This document shows positions 1 through 6,008 of a stretch of 11,417 bases of DNA, one piece after another. This DNA comes from Thermocrinis sp. Its GTDB lineage: Bacteria > Aquificota > Aquificia > Aquificales > Aquificaceae. The translations under genes and the position numbers were made by a program. Under the pieces are notes generated by a model that was not told the origin of the DNA, searched no databases, and saw nothing but the letters and a program-made list of their open reading frames with translations. Where the stretch lies: assembly GCA_022759285.1 (NCBI GenBank), contig JAEMPM010000019.1, positions 1 to 11,417 on the forward strand, given 5' to 3'. The stretch's first letter is position 1. Each line of letters starts with the position of its first letter.

Positions 1-15
1 ATCAATCAGCCTAGC

Positions 16-159
16 CTATGAATGCCAAAAGTTGACATCTTCCTCTTTTAGCATACTGTATGCTACACGAATAGCAGAAGATTGCTTACGCATTAGCTGT
101 ATGAGTTTTTCTTTGTCTTCCTTTTTCAGTTCAAGCTTAAACTGTAAGCTAACAAACAT
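16..159 (-). pseudogene. N-terminal fragment resembling IS200/IS605-family TnpB (OrfB)
   Basis: A 47-codon frame starting at ATG 159 and ending at TAG 16-18. The peptide begins MFVSLQFKLELKKEDKEKLI and continues with a segment reading RKQSSAIRVAYSMLKEE. An initial beta-strand (VSLQFKLEL), then a helix, then an S-S-A-x-R-x-A-Y-x-x-L segment is the pattern I associate with the first ~45 residues of TnpB/OrfB proteins, the RNA-guided nucleases of IS200/IS605 elements. Intact TnpB proteins are several hundred residues long, so this would be a severely truncated copy. The catalytic RuvC-like part is absent or lies beyond the left edge after a frame break. No Shine-Dalgarno sequence precedes the ATG, but a strong promoter ends nine bases upstream. 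The alternative is a genuine 47-residue small protein. The family call rests on pattern memory only. Confidence 0.5.
49..65. repeat. 17-nt perfect inverted repeat
   Basis: TAGCATAC and GTATGCTA are exact reverse complements separated by a single T at position 57. The palindrome lies inside the TnpB-like fragment, over the codons for roughly VAYSML. Both strands could form a hairpin or the site could bind a dimeric protein, but it may simply be chance within coding sequence. Confidence 0.5.
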
Positions 160-160
160 C

Positions 161-179
161 AGAGCTAGATTTTAGCTTT
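161..179. repeat. Small inverted repeat between promoter and start codon
   Basis: AGAGCTA (161-167) and TAGCTTT (173-179) pair over seven positions, one of them G-T, around the loop GATTT. It overlaps the -10 box of the minus-strand promoter and ends two bases before the ATG at 159. It could be a subterminal hairpin of an old IS200/IS605-type end. It is not a credible intrinsic terminator for the flavin-reductase-like gene because no T-tract follows on the minus strand. Confidence 0.3.
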
Positions 180-197
180 AAAAACTTTGTGTGTCAA
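169..197 (-). promoter_or_regulatory. Near-consensus sigma-70 promoter facing the TnpB-like frame
   Basis: On the minus strand there is a perfect -35 box TTGACA (positions 192-197), a 17-bp spacer (175-191) and a -10 box TAAAAT (169-174, one mismatch from TATAAT). Transcription would begin about 6-8 bases further on, near 161-163, while the ATG of the small frame is at 159. The mRNA would therefore be leaderless or nearly so, which agrees with the missing ribosome binding site. The promoter lies in the only gap between the flavin-reductase-like gene and the fragment. Confidence 0.6.
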
Positions 198-226
198 TGG
201 GTTTATATTTTTAGAACAGCCTCCAT

Positions 227-763
227 TTAAATTGGGCACTTACAAAATCTTTCTCCAACCCTTCCTACCCTGTAGTCCCTTCTTTTTCTTATCACTATAA
301 AAACTACCTCTCCAAAGATAATGTCGTAGTTATAGAGCTCCTTGTGTTCCAATAGTTTGCACTCAAAACTTGCGGGGCTTTCTTTTACCCTTGGTGGTTT
401 TACTACTGCGGAAAGCTCGGGCGTTAGCTTAACAACCTCCAACTCGCTAACGTGGGGTGGGTAATCCCAAGAAGTTCGCTCAGCTTTTTTCAAAAGATTA
501 TATTCAAGGAAATTGACCACAAACTCTCCACTATCGAGGATATTACGGGCTGTATCCTTTCTGGTGCCATCTTCTTTTTTACTTATAGACAGCATTAAAA
601 CGGGTGGTTGGTCGCAGACCACGTTAAAAAAGCTGAAGGGGGCCAAATTAATAACACCCTCTTTGCTCAAAGTGGATACCCAAGCAATGGGCCTTGGTGC
701 CACCCAGTCCACAAGAATATCGTAAACTTCATCTGGTAAAAGCTCTTTTACATCAAACTCCAT
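227..763 (-). CDS. Flavin-reductase-like FMN-binding protein
   Basis: A 178-residue cytoplasmic protein of the flavin reductase-like (DIM6/NTAB, split-barrel FMN-binding) family. Its members bind FMN and often reduce flavin with NAD(P)H, but the substrate of this one cannot be told. Diagnostic segments are RPIAWVST (24-31) followed by a Gly and NLAPFSFFNVV (39-49), which form the flavin-binding barrel, then KDTARNI (69-75) and GEFVVN (79-84), the usual order in this family. The end is slightly short, finishing ERFCKCPI with two cysteines one residue apart, where many relatives continue for 10-20 residues. Translation starts 11 bp inside the end of serS. A GGAGG at 776-780 lies 12 bases before the ATG, a long but usable spacing. 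Co-transcription with serS is likely. Confidence 0.85.
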   Translation of the reverse strand: MEFDVKELLPDEVYDILVDWVAPRPIAWVSTLSKEGVINLAPFSFFNVVCDQPPVLMLSISKKEDGTRKDTARNILDSGEFVVNFLEYNLLKKAERTSWDYPPHVSELEVVKLTPELSAVVKPPRVKESPASFECKLLEHKELYNYDIIFGEVVFIVIRKRRDYRVGRVGERFCKCPI

Positions 764-2033
764 CGGGCTTTATAACCTCCGCCTTAAGATAATCTCTGAG
801 GACCTCCGGCACTACCACAGAGCCATCCTTTTGCTGATAGTTTTCCAAAATTGCTGCGAGGGTTCTACCCACCGCCAAGCCAGAGCCGTTTAGGGTATGC
901 ACAAATCTCTTTCTTCCTTCGCTGTCTTTAAAGCGTGTGTTCATACGCCTTGCTTGGAAATCTGTGCAGTTTGAACAGGAAGATATCTCCCTATATTTAT
1001 TTTGAGAGGGGAACCAGACCTCAATATCGTAAGTCTTTGCAGAGGAAAAGCCAAGGTCGCCGGTACAAAGGGCAACTACCCTGTAGGGCAGTCCCAAGAG
1101 TTTGAGGATCTCTTCCGCATCTGCAGTTAGCTTTTCCAACTCCTGATCTGAAGTATCCGGATGGACGATTTTTACCAGCTCTACCTTGTCAAACTGATGC
1201 TGACGAATTATACCCCTTATGTCCTTACCGTAAGCCCCTGCCTCTCTTCTGTAACAGGGAGTGTAGGCAGTCAAGTATATAGGCAAGTCCTTCTCCTCAA
1301 GGATGGTATCCCTAAAGAGGTTTGTCAAAGGTACCTCCGCGGTAGGTATCAAATACAGACCATCTCTCTCGCAAAAATACAGGTCCTCTTCAAACTTGGG
1401 AAGTTGTCCGGTTCCCTCAAGGATCTCGGGCTTTACCAGATGTGGAACCCATACTTCTTTATAGCCCCTACTTGTATGAAAATCCAGCATAAAGTTTATC
1501 AGAGCTCTCTCTAACTTTGCTCCCCACCCCCACATAACGGTAAATCGGCTACCAGCAAGATTTGCACCTCTTTCAAAGTCCAAAATACCCAAGGCTTCTC
1601 CTATCTCGTAGTGGGCCTTGGGCTCAAAGTCAAAATCTCTCGGTACGCCCCATCTTCTGACTTCCACGTTCTCCGTTTCGTCCTTTCCCACTGGTACGCT
1701 CTGATGGGGAATGTTGGGAATAGAGAGCATGACGCTCTTTAACTGTTCCTCCACCTTGGAAAGCTTATCCTCCAAGCCATCTATTTTCTCCTTTATCTCT
1801 TTTACCTTACCCTCAAGCTCTGCAGTTGGCTCTCCCTTAGATTTGCGCTTTCCGATCTCTTTGCTTAGTGCGTTTCTTTCTGCCCTAAGGGCTTCCAGTT
1901 CTCTTAGTATAGATCTTCTTTCTTCGTCAAGCCTTAGCGCTTCATCCACCAACCTTGGATAGTCTTCCCTTCTTAGACGCAGTCTTTCCTTTACAAACTC
2001 TGGGTTCTTCCTCAGAAGTTCTATGTCAAGCAT
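753..2033 (-). CDS. serS: Seryl-tRNA synthetase
   Basis: A 426-residue class II aminoacyl-tRNA synthetase that charges tRNA-Ser with serine in the cytoplasm and also supplies Ser-tRNA for selenocysteine systems where present. Residues about 28-105 are a charged, heptad-rich region, the long antiparallel coiled-coil arm that grips the tRNA variable arm. The catalytic domain follows: TAEVPL (231-236), the serine-binding TxE loop; motif 2 around CYRREAGAYGKD (260-271) with the ATP-contacting arginines; SSCSNCTDFQARR (351-363); and motif 3 GSGLAVGRTLAAILENYQ (383-400). The length is normal for bacterial SerRS and no key residue is missing. The ATG at 2031-2033 gives the standard N-terminus (MLDIELLRKNPEFV). 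There is no clear Shine-Dalgarno sequence in the AT-rich leader. The downstream gene overlaps its end. Confidence 0.98.
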   Translation of the reverse strand: MLDIELLRKNPEFVKERLRLRREDYPRLVDEALRLDEERRSILRELEALRAERNALSKEIGKRKSKGEPTAELEGKVKEIKEKIDGLEDKLSKVEEQLKSVMLSIPNIPHQSVPVGKDETENVEVRRWGVPRDFDFEPKAHYEIGEALGILDFERGANLAGSRFTVMWGWGAKLERALINFMLDFHTSRGYKEVWVPHLVKPEILEGTGQLPKFEEDLYFCERDGLYLIPTAEVPLTNLFRDTILEEKDLPIYLTAYTPCYRREAGAYGKDIRGIIRQHQFDKVELVKIVHPDTSDQELEKLTADAEEILKLLGLPYRVVALCTGDLGFSSAKTYDIEVWFPSQNKYREISSCSNCTDFQARRMNTRFKDSEGRKRFVHTLNGSGLAVGRTLAAILENYQQKDGSVVVPEVLRDYLKAEVIKPDGV

Positions 2034-2082
2034 TTATATATAGAAAATAACACAAACTTGCTACGAGGTATAGAATTAAATT
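2034..2082. promoter_or_regulatory. 49-bp divergent intergenic region between serS and the acetyltransferase gene
   Basis: This gap separates two divergent genes and must hold, or overlap, both promoters. On the plus strand TATAGAAT (2070-2077) could serve as a -10 region just before the ATG at 2083, with no good -35 box, and GAGG at 2065-2068 sits 14 bases before that ATG. On the minus strand the leader next to the serS ATG is only A/T-rich (TCTATATATAA) with no Shine-Dalgarno. Exact promoters cannot be assigned by eye. Confidence 0.35.
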
Positions 2083-2574
2083 ATGGGCTTAAGAAAAGCA
2101 AAGCTAAAGGATGCGGTGGGAATATACTCCCTTATAAACTCCTACGCCAAGGAGGGCCTTTTGCTTCCAAGGAGTTTAAACTCCATATATGAAAACATTA
2201 GAGATTTCTGGGTTTATGAGGAGGAAGGGCAAATTGTGGGATGTTCTGCCTTGCATGTGGTATGGGAGGATTTGGCAGAGATTAAAAGCTTGGCGGTCAT
2301 TGAGTCCATGAAGGGCAGGGGTATAGGTACTGCCTTAGTGCAGGCGTGCTTGAAAGAGGCAGAGGAGCTTGGTGTTAAACGCGTGTTTGTGCTAACCTAC
2401 GCCTCGAACTTTTTTGAGAAGCTCGGCTTTCACACAATAAGCAAGGAGAATCTGCCCCACAAGGTCTGGGGTGAATGCATAAACTGTGTTAAATTTCCTT
2501 CTTGCGACGAAACTGCCATGCAAGTGGAGATAGAAAAGCTAAGTCCAGTAAAAAGCCATGAAGGTGAGCTTTGA
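2083..2574 (+). CDS. GNAT N-acetyltransferase, probable short-form N-acetylglutamate synthase
   Basis: A 163-residue single-domain GNAT acetyltransferase. The acetyl-CoA loop is RGIGTALV (79-86), preceded by the beta-4 strand EIKSLAVIESMKG. The strand-helix segment VFVLTYASNFFEKLGF (101-116) matches the C-terminal half of the fold. The start RKAKLKDAVGIYSLINSYAKEG, the Cys pattern GECINCVKFPSCDETAM (130-146), and the lack of an amino-acid-kinase domain resemble the short ArgA-like proteins that acetylate glutamate in the first step of arginine synthesis. The arginine role is an inference from similarity; another acetyl acceptor is possible. The gene starts 49 bp from divergent serS. Its last 17 bp overlap polA, so it is likely the first gene of the plus-strand run. 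The residues after about 148 are variable tail. Confidence 0.82.
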   Translation: MGLRKAKLKDAVGIYSLINSYAKEGLLLPRSLNSIYENIRDFWVYEEEGQIVGCSALHVVWEDLAEIKSLAVIESMKGRGIGTALVQACLKEAEELGVKRVFVLTYASNFFEKLGFHTISKENLPHKVWGECINCVKFPSCDETAMQVEIEKLSPVKSHEGEL

Positions 2575-4300
2575 ATACATCACATCTCCAAAATCCCTCG
2601 CCAAATGGGAAGGGAGCTTTAAGGATATACCCTTTTTGTATATTGATACGGAAACGGTGGGAGACAGCACCATAAGGCTCGTCCAGTTGGGAACTGAGAA
2701 AGACATACTCCTTTTGGACCTTTTCGAACTCGGTGATATAGGAATTAACTTTTTAAAGGATCTGCTCTCCCAGAAAGGCATAGTGGGGCATAATTTGAAG
2801 TTTGACCTAAAGTATCTGCTTGGCTACGGAATAGAGCCTTATGCAGTTTTTGATACCATGATTGCCAGTCAGTTGTTGGGGGACTCCGATAGGCACTCCC
2901 TGCAGAAATTGGCTATGCAGTATTTGGGAGAGGTCTTAGATAAGAGCCTTCAGCTTTCCAACTGGGGATCCTCAAGGCTCACAAAAGAACAGTTAGAATA
3001 TGCCGCCATGGATGTAGATGTGGTCAGAAGGCTCTTTCCACTGCTTCTTGAGAGGTTAAACAGTCTTACACCAATGGTGGAAGAAAACCTCCTTAAAACC
3101 AGGACTGCAAAGGTCTTTGGGCTCAAAAATCCCATCGCCATAGTGGAAATGGCTTTTGTTCAGGAGGTGGCCAAGCTTGAAAGAAACGGACTCCCGGTGG
3201 ATGTGGAAGAGGTGGAAAGGCTTGTAAAGGAGCTCTCAAAGGAGCTTCAAAAAAGGGTTATGGACTTTTTAGTCAAATACAGAACGGATCCAATGTCTTC
3301 CAAGCAAGTGGGAGAGCTTTTGGTTAAGAGGTTTGGCTTGGATCTTCCAAAAACAGAAAAGGGTAACATATCCACCGATGATAAATACTTAGTGGAGTAT
3401 ATAGAAAACCCTGCGGTAAGGGAGCTTTTGAAGATAAGGGAGATAAAGAAAAGCTTAGACAAGCTTGAGGAGATAAAGGACAACTTGAGGGGGAAAAGGG
3501 TATATCCAGAGTTCAAGCAGATAGGTGCAATAACTGGACGGATGTCTTCTATGAACCCCAATGTGCAGAACATTCCACGGAGCTTAAGAAGAATCTTCAA
3601 GGCAGAGGAGGGAAATGTTTTTGTGATAGCGGACTTTTCTCAAATAGAACTGAGAATTGCTGCAGAGTATGTAAACGACGAGAGCATGATAAAGGTATTT
3701 AGGGAAGGGAGGGATATGCACAAATATACCGCCAGTGTGCTCTTGGGGAAAAGAGAGGAAGAAATTACAAAGGAAGAGAGACAGTTGGCAAAGGCGGTAA
3801 ATTTTGGGCTAATATACGGTATATCCGCAAAGGGTTTGGCAGAGTACGCTTACTCTTCCTACGGCATAGCCCTTTCCCTGCAAGAAGCGGAGAAAATAAG
3901 AGCAAGATTTTTTGAACACTTCAAAGGCTTTAAAAATTGGCACGACAGAGTGAAGAAAGAATTAAGGGAAAAAGGTAAATCGGAAGGCTATACCTTGCTT
4001 GGTAGAAGATACAGTGCCCACACCTTTCCAGACGCGGTCAATTATCCCATACAGGGAACTGGTGCGGACCTCTTAAAACTCTCCGTGCTCATATTTGATG
4101 CAGAGGTCAGAAAAGAAAACATCAAAGCCCATATAGTAAACTTGGTGCATGACGAAATAGTGGTAGAATGTCCCGTGGAGGAAGGAGAAAGGACTGCGGA
4201 GCTTCTGGAAAGGGCTATGAAAAGAGCTGGTGGGATTATACTAAAAAAGGTGCCCGTGGAAGTAGAGTGTGTGGTAAAGGAGAGGTGGGAAAAGGAATGA
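2558..4300 (+). CDS. polA: DNA polymerase I, Aquificales type without 5' nuclease
   Basis: A 580-residue family A DNA polymerase acting in DNA repair and gap filling. Residues 1 to about 180 form a DEDDy 3'-5' proofreading exonuclease that looks active: DTE (30-32), HNLKFD (78-83) and Y148-x3-D152. The polymerase part has TGRMSSMNPNVQNIP (326-340), motif A DFSQIELR (359-366, catalytic D359), motif B with R408, K412, F416 and Y420 of the O-helix, and motif C VHDE (530-533, catalytic D532). All catalytic residues are present. The N-terminal 5'-3' nuclease domain of E. coli PolI (928 residues) is absent, as in Aquifex (about 574 residues), so primer removal needs a separate enzyme. The published view is that this PolA type is related to thermophilic virus polymerases and the apicoplast enzyme. 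The start overlaps the acetyltransferase gene by 17 bp with only a weak ribosome site. The stop overlaps flgH. Confidence 0.96.
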   Translation: MKVSFEYITSPKSLAKWEGSFKDIPFLYIDTETVGDSTIRLVQLGTEKDILLLDLFELGDIGINFLKDLLSQKGIVGHNLKFDLKYLLGYGIEPYAVFDTMIASQLLGDSDRHSLQKLAMQYLGEVLDKSLQLSNWGSSRLTKEQLEYAAMDVDVVRRLFPLLLERLNSLTPMVEENLLKTRTAKVFGLKNPIAIVEMAFVQEVAKLERNGLPVDVEEVERLVKELSKELQKRVMDFLVKYRTDPMSSKQVGELLVKRFGLDLPKTEKGNISTDDKYLVEYIENPAVRELLKIREIKKSLDKLEEIKDNLRGKRVYPEFKQIGAITGRMSSMNPNVQNIPRSLRRIFKAEEGNVFVIADFSQIELRIAAEYVNDESMIKVFREGRDMHKYTASVLLGKREEEITKEERQLAKAVNFGLIYGISAKGLAEYAYSSYGIALSLQEAEKIRARFFEHFKGFKNWHDRVKKELREKGKSEGYTLLGRRYSAHTFPDAVNYPIQGTGADLLKLSVLIFDAEVRKENIKAHIVNLVHDEIVVECPVEEGERTAELLERAMKRAGGIILKKVPVEVECVVKERWEKE

Positions 4301-4962
4301 GGTTTGTATATGTGTTCCTGATTTTAGCTTTTGTTTTCTCATGCGCCCCAAAGCCCTCCACTTTAGAGGAGTATGAAAGGAGAAATCCCTATCCTGCTCA
4401 GGAGCAAGGGATTGAATACGCAGGAAGGGGCAGCTTGATGCCAAAGGAAGGTTTTAACGACCTTTACTCAGATCCAAAGGCGAGCAGGGTAGGAGACATA
4501 ATATATGTTCAGGTAATTGAGAGTATAAACGCAGTAGAAAGTGTGGCAAACCAAACTGGAAAGTCTGCCAGCTTTAAAGAATCGGTAGCTTCCCTCTTTG
4601 GCATAAGTGCAGGTACCCTGAATAAATTATCAGCCCAAGGATCTGGTCAGTTCGATACCAAAGGCACCGGCAAGCTTCAGCAGACAGGGCTTCTTACCAC
4701 CAAGTTAGCGGGTAGGGTGATAAAGGTCTATCCAAACGGCACCATGCTCATAGAGGCAAAGAAATCCTTTTACATGAACGACGCCCAGAGGGAGGTTTTG
4801 CTCAGGGGTATAGTCAGACCACAGGACATAGACTCATCAAACACAGTAACCAGCGATAAGATCGCCAATTTGGAGGTTTATATAGACGGCAAGGGATTTT
4901 TGGCAGATGGAGGTAGCCCAGGATGGTTGGCTCGCATATTGGCAAAGGTCTTGCCCTTTTAG
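4297..4962 (+). CDS. flgH: Flagellar L-ring lipoprotein FlgH
   Basis: A 221-residue outer-membrane lipoprotein that forms the L ring, the bushing around the flagellar rod. I place the start at ATG 4297, inside the ATGA shared with the polA stop, because it gives a lipoprotein signal peptide (MRFVYVFLILAFVFSC, lipidated Cys16) directly. The longer open frame upstream only runs antisense-free through polA in another frame. The lipobox VFSC has an unusual Phe at -2. FlgH hallmarks follow: GSLMPKEGFNDLYSDPKASRVGDIIYVQ, the Ser/Thr/Gly-rich middle ending in GTGKLQQTGLLTTKLAGRVI, VYPNGTMLIEAKKSF, LRGIVRPQDIDSSNTVTSDKIA and the ending GWLARILAKVLPF. Length is close to the family norm (about 220-230). 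Its end overlaps flgI by 40 bp, so the two are translated together. Confidence 0.95.
   Translation: MRFVYVFLILAFVFSCAPKPSTLEEYERRNPYPAQEQGIEYAGRGSLMPKEGFNDLYSDPKASRVGDIIYVQVIESINAVESVANQTGKSASFKESVASLFGISAGTLNKLSAQGSGQFDTKGTGKLQQTGLLTTKLAGRVIKVYPNGTMLIEAKKSFYMNDAQREVLLRGIVRPQDIDSSNTVTSDKIANLEVYIDGKGFLADGGSPGWLARILAKVLPF
4909..4913 (+). promoter_or_regulatory. Shine-Dalgarno site of flgI inside flgH
   Basis: GGAGG lies nine bases before the ATG at 4923. It fixes the flgI start within the flgH coding sequence, and thus the unusually long 40-bp overlap. The start also gives a proper signal peptide. Confidence 0.7.
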
Positions 4963-6008
4963 TTCTGCTTTTTAGCATTGCCTATGGTACGAAAATTAGA
5001 GATATAGCGGTTATAGAGGGGAATAGGAGCAATTACCTGGTAGGTTATGGTTTGGTGGTAGGTCTTAAAGGTACAGGAGATGGCAAGGCTACACTTTTCA
5101 CCGTAAGGAGTATAGCAAACATGCTCACCCGTATGGGCATTGTGGTAGATCCACGTAAGATCACTGTAAAGAATGTGGCAGCAGTTATGGTAACTGCCAA
5201 GCTACCCCCATACGCAAAGCCGGGTATGAGCATAGATGTGGAGGTTGCGTCCATAGGAGATGCCAAGAGCTTAGAGGGTGGTACTCTCTTGCTAACACCC
5301 CTCAGAGGGGCAGATGGAGAGATATATGCCTTAGCCCAAGGGCAGGTAATAGTGGGCGGATACGAAGCAAGGGGCCAAGGAGCCAGACAAATCCAGAACA
5401 CACCTACAGTGGGAAGGATTCCCAATGGTGCAATAGTGGAAAAATCTTTGCCTGAGTATCCACAGAGGGAGGAATTATTCCTTTACTTAGATAATCCCAG
5501 TTTCTCCTTAGCAAAGCATATCCAAGATAGGATAAACATCGAGTTTGGGCAGAATGTGGCGCAGGCCTTGGATAGTTCCACCATAAAGCTCAAGATTCCA
5601 CAGGGTATGAGCCTCGTGGATTTCTTAGCCCGCGTGGAGGACATAGAGGTAGATGTGCCCTCCGTTGCCAAGGTGGTCATAGACGGAAGGACAGGGACCG
5701 TCCTGCTCGGTGGAGATGTGGTTATAAACCCTGTATCTGTGGCGGTGGGTACGTTGACGGTTACTATAAAAGAAAGTCCTCAAGTTTCTCAACCTCAACC
5801 TCTTTCACCTGGGCAGACGGTGGTGGTGCCAAGGACAGAAGTCAAAGTGGAGGAAAAGGAAAGGCGCCTTGTTGAGCTTAGGGGTGCTACAGTATCTCAA
5901 CTGGTGGAAAGTCTAAACAAAATTGGTGCCACTCCAAGGGAGATCATATCTATACTTCAGGCTATAAAGTCTGCGGGGGCTCTGCGGGCAAAGTTAGAGG
6001 TTCTTTAA
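4923..6008 (+). CDS. flgI: Flagellar P-ring protein FlgI
   Basis: A 361-residue periplasmic protein that builds the P ring in the peptidoglycan layer around the flagellar rod, beneath the FlgH L ring. Residues 1 to about 22 are a Sec signal peptide (basic start, core LALLVLLFSIA, small residues before the mature KIRDIAVIEG). Family segments are SNYLVGYGLVVGLKGTGDG near the mature N-terminus, PYAKPGMSIDVEVASIGDAKSLEGGTLL in the middle, and the C-terminal VESLNKIGATPREIISILQAIKSAGALRA. Length is normal and the protein is complete. The usual partner flgJ does not follow; instead the gene ends against the convergent sugar-nucleotide dehydrogenase gene, sharing the last four bases. It is the last gene of the plus-strand run. 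Confidence 0.97.
   Translation: MVGSHIGKGLALLVLLFSIAYGTKIRDIAVIEGNRSNYLVGYGLVVGLKGTGDGKATLFTVRSIANMLTRMGIVVDPRKITVKNVAAVMVTAKLPPYAKPGMSIDVEVASIGDAKSLEGGTLLLTPLRGADGEIYALAQGQVIVGGYEARGQGARQIQNTPTVGRIPNGAIVEKSLPEYPQREELFLYLDNPSFSLAKHIQDRINIEFGQNVAQALDSSTIKLKIPQGMSLVDFLARVEDIEVDVPSVAKVVIDGRTGTVLLGGDVVINPVSVAVGTLTVTIKESPQVSQPQPLSPGQTVVVPRTEVKVEEKERRLVELRGATVSQLVESLNKIGATPREIISILQAIKSAGALRAKLEVL
6005..6008. other. Shared convergent stop codons
   Basis: The palindrome TTAA at 6005-6008 supplies the TAA of flgI on the plus strand (6006-6008) and the TAA of the UDP-glucose dehydrogenase gene on the minus strand (6005-6007). No intergenic bases remain, and I see no GC-rich hairpin with a T-tract nearby on either strand. 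Confidence 0.85.

Noticed and set aside
161..179. Intrinsic terminator for the flavin-reductase-like gene
   Set aside because: The inverted repeat is short, A/T-rich, contains a mismatch at DNA level, and is not followed by a T-tract on the minus strand.
227..260. Frameshift at the end of the flavin-reductase-like gene
   Set aside because: The protein is somewhat short and ends CKCPI, but I found no convincing continuation of the family in another frame in the sequence after the stop, so natural length variation is simpler.
1161..1514. 117-codon open frame on the plus strand inside serS
   Set aside because: Antisense shadow of a fully recognisable seryl-tRNA synthetase, with no ribosome site and no recognisable protein.
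4168..4296. Upstream extension of the FlgH frame by 43 codons
   Set aside because: It runs inside polA and places an arginine/lysine-rich stretch before the obvious lipoprotein signal peptide; the ATG at 4297 in the ATGA overlap explains the gene fully.
5045..5425. 126-codon minus-strand frame inside flgI
   Set aside because: Antisense shadow of an intact FlgI; no independent start signal or family resemblance.
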